From Lachnospiraceae bacterium (GTDB lineage: Bacteria > Bacillota > Clostridia > Lachnospirales > Lachnospiraceae): 64,000 bases of DNA. The notes beneath the pieces were generated by a model, which worked only from the letters and a program-made list of their open reading frames with translations, ran no database searches and was not told the DNA's origin. The stretch is taken from the NCBI GenBank assembly GCA_019421365.1, contig JAHZFJ010000024.1:1-64000 (forward strand), given 5' to 3'. Both the position numbers and the translations under genes were made by a program. Positions within the stretch are counted from its first letter, which is position 1. Each line of letters opens with the position of its first letter. Shown one piece after another: positions 8,697-17,574 of this stretch.

Positions 8697-9560
8697 TTAA
8701 GCTTGGTTAACTGATCCGAAAAGTTCCATTTTTTCTTTAACAGTAGCTTTGATTGCTTCGAAACCTGGAGCAAGTAATTTACGTGGGTCAAAACCTTTTC
8801 CTTCAAGATCTTTACCAGATTCAATGTACTTACGAGTAGCTTCTGCGAAAGATAATTGGCATTCTGTATTAACGTTGATTTTTGCAACGCCTAATGAGAT
8901 AGCTTTTTTGATCATATCTTCAGGAATTCCTGTACCACCATGAAGAACTAATGGCATATCTCCAACTTTTTCATTAACTGCTTCTAATGTTTCAAAGCTA
9001 AGACCAGCCCAGTTTTCAGGGTATTTTCCATGAATATTACCGATACCAGCTGCTAACATAGTAACACCAAGATCAGCGATTTGTTTACATTCATTAGGAT
9101 CTGCACATTCACCAGCTCCTACAACACCATCTTCTTCTCCACCAATAGAACCAACTTCTGCTTCTAATGATAAACCTTTTTCATTACAGATTTTAACTAA
9201 CTCTGTAGTTTTAGCAATGTTTTCTTCGATTGGGTAATGTGAACCATCGAACATAATTGAAGAAAATCCAGCTTCAATACATTTTTCTGAACCTTCAAAA
9301 CTACCATGATCTAAGTGTAATGCTACTGGTACAGTGATTTTAAGGTCTTGCATTAAACCATTAACCATACCAACTACTGCGTGATATCCACCCATATATT
9401 TACCAGCACCTTCAGATACACCTAGAATTACTGGTGAGTTGTTTTCTTGTGCTGTTAAAAGAATTGCTTTTGTCCATTCTAAGTTATTAATGTTAAATTG
9501 ACCTACTGCATATTTTCCTGCTCTTGCTTTTGTAAGCATGTCTTTTGCTGATACTAACAT
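8697..9560 (-). CDS. fba: class II fructose-bisphosphate aldolase
   Basis: Zinc-dependent aldolase that splits fructose 1,6-bisphosphate in glycolysis. The 287-residue product begins MLVSAKDMLTKARAGKYAVG, and shows LHLDHGSFE with metal-ligand histidine and base, GSIGGEEDGV, the zinc-ligand histidine region GNIHGKYP, and LVLHGGTGIP. The frame is open to 9707, but ATG 9560 has GGAGG upstream and gives the family's normal length and start. A TTGACA hexamer lies near 9702-9707 without a good -10, so the promoter is uncertain. Confidence 0.95.
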   Translation of the reverse strand: MLVSAKDMLTKARAGKYAVGQFNINNLEWTKAILLTAQENNSPVILGVSEGAGKYMGGYHAVVGMVNGLMQDLKITVPVALHLDHGSFEGSEKCIEAGFSSIMFDGSHYPIEENIAKTTELVKICNEKGLSLEAEVGSIGGEEDGVVGAGECADPNECKQIADLGVTMLAAGIGNIHGKYPENWAGLSFETLEAVNEKVGDMPLVLHGGTGIPEDMIKKAISLGVAKINVNTECQLSFAEATRKYIESGKDLEGKGFDPRKLLAPGFEAIKATVKEKMELFGSVNQA

Positions 9561-9801
9561 ATTTTCATCCTCCATATTTTTCTTATGATATTTAGTGTAA
9601 CTACCCGGCCATGTCAAGTTAACTAGCGCTAAATTGAATGTTTTGGTTTCATTTTGTGAACAACTAGATTTATAAACTGAGTTACGAATAGTCACTGTTT
9701 TTGTCAAACAATCCGAATTGCTATATCGCTATTATTATAACGCATTTATTCCGAAAAAGGAACCATAATTTGATATTTATTTAACATCCATTGGTTAAAC
9801 C

Positions 9802-11538
9802 TTATTCTTTCTCTTCTACCTGGATTTTTCGATCGAATGCATAAACTACATTTCCAGTATAATCTACAATAGTTCTAACACCTTCTCTTTGTACTAGAAT
9901 ATACTTACTTCCTATCTGTTCAATCATCTCATAACATGGCGAATCGTATACCTTCTTACCATCTGCATCATAAATATGTGATATTTCATCCAATGCATAA
10001 TCTTCCGAATAGTCCGTAATTACCAGATTTCCGTCCAAAACTTGAACTACCAGATTAGATCCTTCTGCCAATAGAAGATTCTTATAATATACATAAATAT
10101 TTGTTCCTTCATCTAATTCATTAGTAATTAGATAATAATTGTGTAATGGTGATTGTAATTCAACAATTCCAAACTCTCCTATATTAAACTGATATGTCTC
10201 CTTACATTCATAATCATACACTTCAAAACCATTCGGTTTTTGATAGAACAAATCATGTGGAGTGAAGTCCAATCCATAGGGTTGTAGATGCCCCTGAAAT
10301 TCCTCTCCTTCCGTCGTTACCAGATGATTTCCTTCTTTATCATAATAAGAGGTAACACTGTTGTTTCTTGTCACATTATATATAGTATCCTCTTTATCCG
10401 TTACGATTCCATATTCATCATTTACTATATCATCACTCACTACATCATCATTGTCTCCATCATCAGTGCCCTCTTCCATATCAACATTGCCTGTTGATGA
10501 TTGCATATCAAGATCACTGTTTTTGATATCATCTGTATCAGGATATTCCGATACACAATACAACCCATATACCACCGATATTAACTTATCCGGAAACTCT
10601 TCTTGATTAATACAACTAATCAATTTCCCATCTTTATCTAATATTAATTGATACTTACCAATCTGAGCTTCTATCATATGACTATAGTCATTATAATCTA
10701 CTACGAAGAAGTGCTGATCATCAACATCCTTCAATTTATTATTTTTAACCACTGTTTCTTTGGTAATAACCGGTTCACCATCTTCATTATAGATGATATC
10801 ACCCTCTTCTGTATTCGATGCTACAAAATACGCTCCATGCACCATTCCATAACTATTACTTATTGTATTAATTTGTTTTCCGTTCTCATCATATATCTCT
10901 ATGGGTTTTGTTCCATCATAAGAAACATTCCAGAGATTCTTACCAACTAGACTAACGTAACTGTTTGTCACATCGATTCCTTCTGCTAATACATTCCCCT
11001 GCCCACTATATATGGTCATACTACTTGTATTCTGCTCAGCATCATCAATAACTGCACCAAAGCAACCATTCGCATATTTGCTCAATGAATTGTAATCCAT
11101 TGGAATAATCCAATTATCATTCTTCAAATCATAGACACCATATGTGTATTGGTTAGGTTCTATTATTGTGGCACCATTTCTTTTTGCATCATCTAGCAAA
11201 CCAACAACCACTGGCTTCGTTATATCGATTATGCCCATTCCATTGCCTGGGAGTACGGCGTTATCAAAATATTTCACAACCTTCATCGAAGAATCAAAAA
11301 ATGCTACTTTGCCATAACCATAATCTAAGTCGCCTTCTCCAACATAGTACCATTCATCAGGTCCCAATTCTAGATGAACTTCTTGTTCTTGCTCCGTTTC
11401 CTCTAGATTATCAGGATCTTCTGCTTCCGATAAAGTCTGTTCTCCTTTACCGTTTGGATCATTTACCAGATTATTATCGCGCTTACACGCTACACATAAT
11501 AGCATAATTAGTAGCATTACTGGTATAATTTTTTTCAT
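9802..11538 (-). CDS. lipoprotein with WG-repeat-like segments
   Basis: The 578-residue product has a lipoprotein signal peptide (MKKIIPVMLLIMLLCVACKRD, lipobox LCVAC, Cys at residue 18), so it is probably anchored on the outer face of the membrane. The rest contains recurring YDxxGK-type units (YDENGKQINT, YDADGKKVYD, YSGQGNVLAE) resembling WG/KWG-repeat propeller proteins, and an acidic low-complexity patch (about 345-380). I do not recognise a specific function. It has no evident operon partner; fba lies downstream and uvrA upstream. Confidence 0.6.
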   Translation of the reverse strand: MKKIIPVMLLIMLLCVACKRDNNLVNDPNGKGEQTLSEAEDPDNLEETEQEQEVHLELGPDEWYYVGEGDLDYGYGKVAFFDSSMKVVKYFDNAVLPGNGMGIIDITKPVVVGLLDDAKRNGATIIEPNQYTYGVYDLKNDNWIIPMDYNSLSKYANGCFGAVIDDAEQNTSSMTIYSGQGNVLAEGIDVTNSYVSLVGKNLWNVSYDGTKPIEIYDENGKQINTISNSYGMVHGAYFVASNTEEGDIIYNEDGEPVITKETVVKNNKLKDVDDQHFFVVDYNDYSHMIEAQIGKYQLILDKDGKLISCINQEEFPDKLISVVYGLYCVSEYPDTDDIKNSDLDMQSSTGNVDMEEGTDDGDNDDVVSDDIVNDEYGIVTDKEDTIYNVTRNNSVTSYYDKEGNHLVTTEGEEFQGHLQPYGLDFTPHDLFYQKPNGFEVYDYECKETYQFNIGEFGIVELQSPLHNYYLITNELDEGTNIYVYYKNLLLAEGSNLVVQVLDGNLVITDYSEDYALDEISHIYDADGKKVYDSPCYEMIEQIGSKYILVQREGVRTIVDYTGNVVYAFDRKIQVEEKE

Positions 11539-11688
11539 CCCTTGCTCACCTCTTATAATATCCTAATTTAACAGTCTAAGCTTTATATACTAATTCTAAT
11601 TAATTACATTATTAAATAAGTCGTTTGACACCCTCATTATATCATATAAAGAAAGTATTAACCAGTAAGTAATAAAAGAAACACCATA

Positions 11689-11757
11689 AGAAGCAATTGA
11701 ATATCCCCTCGTACTGTCTAAATGACAGGGTATAATCCATACTTCCTATGGCGTTCT
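11689..11757. repeat. imperfect inverted repeat after uvrA
   Basis: Arms around aacaccataagaag and cttcctatggcgtt pair with two G-T wobbles, enclosing a smaller tgtc/gaca hairpin near 11716-11729. It lies 30-100 bases downstream of the uvrA stop and may end that transcript, though the T-run is poor. Confidence 0.45.
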
Positions 11758-11786
11758 TATCTTTATGCTATCATACTTTACTTTTT

Positions 11787-14651
11787 CTACTGAAAGCGTT
11801 CTAGCTGTTTCTTAATATAGATACCTGTATAAGAATCATTACAGTTAGCAATCTCTTCTGGCGTACCCGTAGCCACTACTGTACCACCTTTATCTCCGCC
11901 TTCTGGTCCAATATCAATTATATAATCCGCAGTCTTGATTACATCGAGATTATGCTCGATAACAACAACTGTGTTACCACCATCTGACAATCTTCTTAAA
12001 ATATCGATCAACTTATGGACATCCGCAAAATGAAGTCCTGTTGTAGGCTCATCTAAGATATAGATTGTCTTTCCTGTACTTCTTTTACTTAATTCGGTAG
12101 CAAGCTTAATTCTTTGTGCCTCTCCACCTGATAATGTAGTGGATGGCTGTCCTAATTTTACATAGGATAATCCTACATCCTTAAGCGAATCTATCTTTCT
12201 CTTAATGGATGGCATGTTCTCAAAGAATTTTGATGCTTCTTCAACTGTCATATCAAGTACGTCAAAAATACTCTTTCCTTTGTACTTAACTTCAAGTGTT
12301 TCTCTATTATAACGTTTTCCATCGCAAACTTCGCATGGCACATAAACATCAGGCAAAAAGTTCATCTCAATTTTCAAGATACCGTCACCGCTACAAGCTT
12401 CACAACGGCCACCTTTTACATTGAAACTAAATCTTCCTTTCTTATATCCTTTTGCTTTTGCATCTGGAGTTGTAGCAAACAAATCACGGATTTGATCAAA
12501 TACCCCCGTATAAGTGGCTGGGTTAGATCTTGGTGTACGACCAATTGGAGATTGGTCGATATCAATAACTTTGTCAAGTTTGTCAATTCCAATAATATCA
12601 GTATGTTTACCCGGTATACATCTTGCACGGTTAAGATCTCTAGCTAAACGTTTATATAAAATTTCATTTACCAACGAACTCTTACCTGAACCAGATACAC
12701 CTGTTACACACGTCATGATACCAAGAGGAATATCTACTGACACATTCTTCAAGTTATTCTCTTTAGCACCTTTTATCTTAAGATAATCGGTTGGCTTTCT
12801 TCTCTCCTTAGGAACTGGTATCTGAATTCTACCACTAAGATAAGCTCCTGTAACAGAATCAGGATTTGCCATGATTTCCTCTGCTGTTCCTTCGGCAACT
12901 ACTCTACCGCCATGCTCTCCCGCACCCGGACCAATATCAACAATATGATCTGCTGCAAACATTGTATCTTCATCATGCTCAACAACAATCAGTGTGTTGC
13001 CTAAATCCTTCAGGTTGCATAACGTACGAAGTAATTTATCATTATCTCTTTGATGGAGTCCTATACTTGGTTCATCTAAGATATACGCAACTCCTACCAG
13101 ACCCGACCCAATCTGTGTCGCAAGACGAATACGCTGTGCTTCACCACCTGATAACGTTCCTGTAGCACGCGCTAATGATAAGTAGTCTAATCCTACATCA
13201 ACCAAGAAACCAAGACGAGCACGTATTTCCTTTAAGATTAACTGGCCAATCTTCAATTGCATGGAAGTCAATTCAAGATTATTCATGAAATCGAACAAAT
13301 CTCTAATTGAGTATTCCGTAAGATCTGCTATATTCCTATCCCCTACTGTTACAGCAAGCGATTCTTTCTTAAGACGTTTACCACCACAACATTTACAAGG
13401 TGTTGTTCTCATAAATGTCTCATATTCTTGCTTACTAGTCTCCGATCCTGTCTCACGGTATCTACGCTCTACATTCTTAATTAATCCTTCGAACGCTACA
13501 TCATACACGCCTTCTCCACGTTGTCCTTTATAATGAACCTTAACGGATTTTCCACCCGTTCCATAGATTAACATATTACGAACTTCTTCTGACAACTCTT
13601 CATATGGTGTATCTAAACTAAACTTGTATTCTTTCGCCAATGCTTTCAAGATTGCATGTGTATACGAACTCGAATCGGTTGCTGATTGCCATCCCATAAC
13701 AACAATAGCGCCATCAGCTATACTAAGTTTCTTATTCGGTATCATCAAATCCTCGTCGAATTCCATCTTGATACCAATACCATAACATTCTGGACACGCA
13801 CCAAAAGGATTGTTGAATGAGAAGTTTCTTGGTTCTATTTCATCAATACTAATACCACAATCAGGACAAGCAAAATTCTGACTAAAATTCAATTGCTCAC
13901 CATCAATAACATCTACAACAAGCAAACCATCTGCTAGCTTTAATACACTTTCAATGGAATCGGATAAACGTTTTTCTATTCCTTCCTTTACCACAAGACG
14001 GTCTACAATAATCTCGATATTATGTTTCTTGTTCTTATCTAACTTAATTTCTTCATTAAGTTCATACAAAGAACCATCAACCATTACACGTACATAGCCG
14101 CTCTTCTTTGCCTGTTCAAACAGCTTAACATGTTCTCCCTTACGCCCTCTTACTACAGGTGCAAGAAGCTGAATCTTGGTACGCTCTGGTAATTTCATAA
14201 TCTCGTCTACCATTTGATCAACTGTTTGTTTCTTAATCTCCTTACCACACTTAGGACAATGTGGTACACCAATACGTGCATATAGAAGACGGAAGTAATC
14301 GTAAATCTCTGTTACTGTACCAACTGTCGAACGAGGATTCCGATTCGTTGATTTTTGATCAATTGATATAGCAGGCGGCAAACCTTCAATACTTTCCACA
14401 TTCGGTTTTTCCATCTGTCCTAGGAATTGTCTAGCATACGAGGATAGAGATTCCATATATCGTCTCTGTCCTTCTGCATAGATGGTATCAAAGGCAAGTG
14501 AAGACTTACCCGAACCACTTAGTCCTGTTAATACAACAAACTCATCCCTTGGTATATTCAAACTAATATCTTTTAGATTATGCTCCTTGGCTCCACGTAT
14601 CTTAATATACTTTTTATGATCTTTCTCTTCTTTTATCATGTCAATACACAT
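11787..14651 (-). CDS. uvrA: excinuclease ABC subunit A
   Basis: DNA-damage recognition ATPase of nucleotide excision repair. The 954-residue product has two ABC ATPase modules: Walker A GLSGSGKSSL near residue 43 and GVSGSGKSSL near 650, signature LSGGEAQRI twice, and zinc-finger cysteines (CPDCG...CPEC, CEACSGDG...CEVCDGKRY). Start is ambiguous: the ATG at 14651 is only one base from GGGAG; an in-frame TTG (14642) or ATG (14639) is better spaced. It lies 57 bases after uvrB, and both are probably co-transcribed. Confidence 0.96.
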   Translation of the reverse strand: MCIDMIKEEKDHKKYIKIRGAKEHNLKDISLNIPRDEFVVLTGLSGSGKSSLAFDTIYAEGQRRYMESLSSYARQFLGQMEKPNVESIEGLPPAISIDQKSTNRNPRSTVGTVTEIYDYFRLLYARIGVPHCPKCGKEIKKQTVDQMVDEIMKLPERTKIQLLAPVVRGRKGEHVKLFEQAKKSGYVRVMVDGSLYELNEEIKLDKNKKHNIEIIVDRLVVKEGIEKRLSDSIESVLKLADGLLVVDVIDGEQLNFSQNFACPDCGISIDEIEPRNFSFNNPFGACPECYGIGIKMEFDEDLMIPNKKLSIADGAIVVMGWQSATDSSSYTHAILKALAKEYKFSLDTPYEELSEEVRNMLIYGTGGKSVKVHYKGQRGEGVYDVAFEGLIKNVERRYRETGSETSKQEYETFMRTTPCKCCGGKRLKKESLAVTVGDRNIADLTEYSIRDLFDFMNNLELTSMQLKIGQLILKEIRARLGFLVDVGLDYLSLARATGTLSGGEAQRIRLATQIGSGLVGVAYILDEPSIGLHQRDNDKLLRTLCNLKDLGNTLIVVEHDEDTMFAADHIVDIGPGAGEHGGRVVAEGTAEEIMANPDSVTGAYLSGRIQIPVPKERRKPTDYLKIKGAKENNLKNVSVDIPLGIMTCVTGVSGSGKSSLVNEILYKRLARDLNRARCIPGKHTDIIGIDKLDKVIDIDQSPIGRTPRSNPATYTGVFDQIRDLFATTPDAKAKGYKKGRFSFNVKGGRCEACSGDGILKIEMNFLPDVYVPCEVCDGKRYNRETLEVKYKGKSIFDVLDMTVEEASKFFENMPSIKRKIDSLKDVGLSYVKLGQPSTTLSGGEAQRIKLATELSKRSTGKTIYILDEPTTGLHFADVHKLIDILRRLSDGGNTVVVIEHNLDVIKTADYIIDIGPEGGDKGGTVVATGTPEEIANCNDSYTGIYIKKQLERFQ

Positions 14652-14708
14652 GCTCCCTCTATACTTTAAATGTAGATTCGCTTCTGGCTATGCGCCTTGC
14701 ACAAGCTA

Positions 14709-16697
14709 TTAGTTATCTATCTCATTCAAATGTTTCTTCAATTCGAGTAGTTTATCCCTCAATTGTGCAGCCATCTCAAAGTTAAGTTCCGCAGCTGCTG
14801 TATGCATCTCTTTGGTAATCTTCTTAATTACTGCTTGCAACTCTTTCTTCGACATAGATTCATAATCTTTGTCCATGTCATACATCTCTTTACTAACTTT
14901 TTTAGAGATACTGATCAACTCACGCACCTTCTTATTAATGGTTGTTGGAGTTATACCATGTTCTTCGTTATACTTCTGCTGAATCTCTCGACGACGGTTT
15001 GTCTCTGATATTGCCTTAGACATTGAATCCGTAATCCTATCTGCATACATGATTACTCGTCCCTCTGCATTACGCGCTGCACGACCAACTGTCTGGATTA
15101 GAGAAGTCTCTGAACGAAGGAAACCTTCTTTGTCTGCATCTAATATAGCTACTAATGTAATCTCAGGAATGTCAAGACCCTCACGTAACAGGTTGATTCC
15201 AACTAAAACATCGAATACATCAAGTCGCATATCACGAATAATCTCCGAACGTTCCAACGTATCAATATCAGAATGAAGATATTTTACCCTTATACCAACT
15301 TCACGCATGTAGTCAGTCAAATCTTCTGCCATACGTTTTGTTAACGTAGTAACAAGAATCTTATTCTTCCCTGCGATTTCCTTATTAACCTCTCCGATTA
15401 AATCATCAATCTGGCCTTCTACCGGTTTAACCGTAATAACTGGATCCAACAATCCTGTAGGACGGATAATTTGCTCCGTACGCAACAACTCATGCTCTTT
15501 CTCATAAACATTCGGAGTTGCTGATACAAACATCATCTGGTTAATCTTACTTTCAAACTCTCCAAAGTTAAGTGGACGGTTATCCATTGCAGATGGCAAA
15601 CGAAAACCGTAATTAACAAGTGTCTCTTTACGAGCTCTATCACCAGAATACATTCCTCTTACTTGAGGTATTGTAATATGTGACTCATCTACAATAATCA
15701 AGAAATCTTCTGGAAAATAATCCATTAACGTATATGGTGTACTTCCTGGTTCTTGTCCAGACATCGGTCCCGAGTAATTCTCAATTCCCGAACAAAATCC
15801 TGTTTCACGAAGCATCTCAATATCAAAGTTTGTACGTTCTGATATTCGTTGCGCTTCAAGGAGTTTCCCTTCTTTCTTAAAGTACAGTACTCTCTCTTCT
15901 AACTCTTCCTCAATCTTCTTGATTGCTTCATTCAATTTATCTGGCGGAACAACATAATGTGAAGCCGGAAACATAACTACATGCTCTAGTGCACATCTCA
16001 CCTCACCAGTCAATACATCTATTTCTGTAATTCGCTCTATCTCATCCCCAAAGAATTCGACGCGTACCGCTGTATCTGTAGCAGAAACCGAGAAAATCTC
16101 CAAAACATCTCCACGAACACGGAAACTACCACGCTTAAAATCCATATCGTTCCTTGTATATTGAATATCTACTAATCTTCTCAGAATATCATCACGGTCC
16201 CTAATCATTCCTGGTCGTAATGACAAAGTCATATTCTGATAGTCAACCGGTGCACCTAATCCATAGATACAAGATACACTGGCAACAATAATTACATCTT
16301 TTCGTTCTGTTAAAGCTGCTGTGGCGGAATGTCGTAGTTTATCAATCTCATCATTTATCGCAGAATCTTTCTCAATAAAAGTATCTGTTGATGGCACATA
16401 TGCTTCTGGTTGATAATAATCATAATAACTAACAAAATACTCAACAGCGTTCTCTGGAAAGAACTCTTTGAATTCTCCATATAATTGTGCTGCTAACGTT
16501 TTATTATGTGCAATTATAAGCGTAGGTTTATTCAGTGCTTGTATTACATTGGCCATGGTAAATGTCTTACCAGAACCTGTAACTCCAAGCAAGGTTTGAA
16601 ACTGGTTGCCCTCTTCAAATCCTTTAACTAAATCACGTATCGCTTCTGGCTGATCCCCCGTAGGAGCAAACTCCGATACTAATTTAAAATGATCCAT
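14709..16697 (-). CDS. uvrB: excinuclease ABC subunit B
   Basis: Helicase-like subunit that verifies damage and recruits UvrC. The 662-residue product has Walker A LLGVTGSGKTFTMANV near residue 40, the beta-hairpin region YYDYYQPEAYVP, DEXX-box VDESH near 340, helicase motifs LREGLDIPE and QTVGRAARN, and the C-terminal UVR motif that contacts UvrC. Normal length. GAAAGGAAAA lies before the ATG. The leader between its probable promoter (16973-17001) and the ATG carries a large inverted-repeat element. Confidence 0.97.
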   Translation of the reverse strand: MDHFKLVSEFAPTGDQPEAIRDLVKGFEEGNQFQTLLGVTGSGKTFTMANVIQALNKPTLIIAHNKTLAAQLYGEFKEFFPENAVEYFVSYYDYYQPEAYVPSTDTFIEKDSAINDEIDKLRHSATAALTERKDVIIVASVSCIYGLGAPVDYQNMTLSLRPGMIRDRDDILRRLVDIQYTRNDMDFKRGSFRVRGDVLEIFSVSATDTAVRVEFFGDEIERITEIDVLTGEVRCALEHVVMFPASHYVVPPDKLNEAIKKIEEELEERVLYFKKEGKLLEAQRISERTNFDIEMLRETGFCSGIENYSGPMSGQEPGSTPYTLMDYFPEDFLIIVDESHITIPQVRGMYSGDRARKETLVNYGFRLPSAMDNRPLNFGEFESKINQMMFVSATPNVYEKEHELLRTEQIIRPTGLLDPVITVKPVEGQIDDLIGEVNKEIAGKNKILVTTLTKRMAEDLTDYMREVGIRVKYLHSDIDTLERSEIIRDMRLDVFDVLVGINLLREGLDIPEITLVAILDADKEGFLRSETSLIQTVGRAARNAEGRVIMYADRITDSMSKAISETNRRREIQQKYNEEHGITPTTINKKVRELISISKKVSKEMYDMDKDYESMSKKELQAVIKKITKEMHTAAAELNFEMAAQLRDKLLELKKHLNEIDN

Positions 16698-16735
16698 GGC
16701 TTTTCCTTTCTAATGTGATTTTTTTAGTCACCCTA

Positions 16736-16959
16736 ACCGTTACCTAGCCAATTGTGAAACTCTTTGTAGTGCATAAAGACATACCTGTGTGTTTTATGTC
16801 TGTCGTTACTATTTGCTGAATTGTGTGAACGTCACATACAATGCTTTTATTGTATGTGTAAGTCACACAATTTTAAGCAAATTGTAGTAGACAGCCTTAA
16901 AACATAGGTATGCTTTATGCGCCAAGAAGAGTTTCACAATTGACTAATGACCGTTACCT
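16736..16959. mobile_element. MITE-like inverted-repeat element in the uvrB leader
   Basis: About 200 bases form one long imperfect palindrome. The ends are a perfect 16-bp inverted repeat (caattgtgaaactctt 16749-16764; complement at 16927-16942), and the arms stay similar almost to the centre (near 16850, cacatacaatg/gtatgtgt). A 10-bp direct repeat ACCGTTACCT flanks it (16736-16745 and 16950-16959), as a target-site duplication would. It has no ORF. A diverged half copy lies at 53627-53682. Confidence 0.6.
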
Positions 16960-16972
16960 TACTTTGATGCCA

Positions 16973-17022
16973 ATTATATCATATGCATTTCCTAAAATCA
17001 ACATATTTTCGAATGTCTGTTC
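16973..17022 (-). promoter_or_regulatory. probable uvrBA promoter, with a possible LexA half-match
   Basis: Minus strand TTGATT (17001-16996), 17-bp spacer, TATAAT (16978-16973); start near 16966, so the inverted-repeat element falls in the 5' leader. GAAT-gtct-GTTC at 17011-17022 differs by one base from the GAAC-N4-GTTC core of Firmicute SOS boxes, but it lies upstream of the -35. The promoter is reasonable; the SOS box is weak. Confidence 0.55.
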
Positions 17023-17209
17023 TGTTCTTGTCAATCAGAAAACACTACGGCTACTAACATAGAACAAACAGATACCTATGGTGTGTTCAATAAATTCATC
17101 TTAATAATATTCACAGATAAATCAACTTCATACACAAGCTATAGAAAAAACCAAAAGCGCATCCTATAGACTACACCTCTGGCTCATTTCATTTATCTAT
17201 TAAACTGAA

Positions 17210-17554
17210 TCATTCACATGCGACAATTTCTTTGATAAAGAACTCTTTACCACTCAACATCTCAAAATCCATCGTCATGCAATTCGGGCAAACCCCTTTA
17301 TTGTCAATCAAGTTATATACCTGACCACATTGTTTGCACCTGCCATTTCCGGGTATGACTTCAATCTCAAGCTTAGAAGCTTCTAAAACTGTTCCCTCTA
17401 CTGCGGCAGGATATAGCTTTGTTAGATACTTAGGTACCATAGAACACAATTCCCCAACTTGGAGGACTAGTGCTTCTATCTGATCAACTTCATTCTCTAA
17501 CGCTATTTTCTCTACCTGTTTAACTACTTCTAATAATACTCCTAACTCATGCAT
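17210..17554 (-). CDS. hypA: HypA-type nickel metallochaperone
   Basis: HypA delivers nickel, with HypB, to nickel enzymes such as [NiFe] hydrogenase. The 114-residue product starts MHELGVLLEVV with the essential MHE nickel site, and has a zinc site from CKQCGQVY and CPNCMTMDFE (about residues 72-95). Length is normal. AGGA lies 7 bases before the ATG. It is the last gene of a set hypB, oxidoreductase, hypA on the minus strand; no hydrogenase gene is in the window, so the client is unknown. Confidence 0.92.
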   Translation of the reverse strand: MHELGVLLEVVKQVEKIALENEVDQIEALVLQVGELCSMVPKYLTKLYPAAVEGTVLEASKLEIEVIPGNGRCKQCGQVYNLIDNKGVCPNCMTMDFEMLSGKEFFIKEIVACE

Positions 17555-17574
17555 TCATCGTTCCTGCTTCCTAT

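Noticed and set aside
9561..9707. N-terminal extension of aldolase
   Set aside because: The extra 49 residues do not resemble the family and have no ribosome binding site; GGAGG sits before ATG 9560.
17011..17022. LexA (SOS) box for uvrBA
   Set aside because: One mismatch in the core and position upstream of the -35; listed only as a weak possibility.
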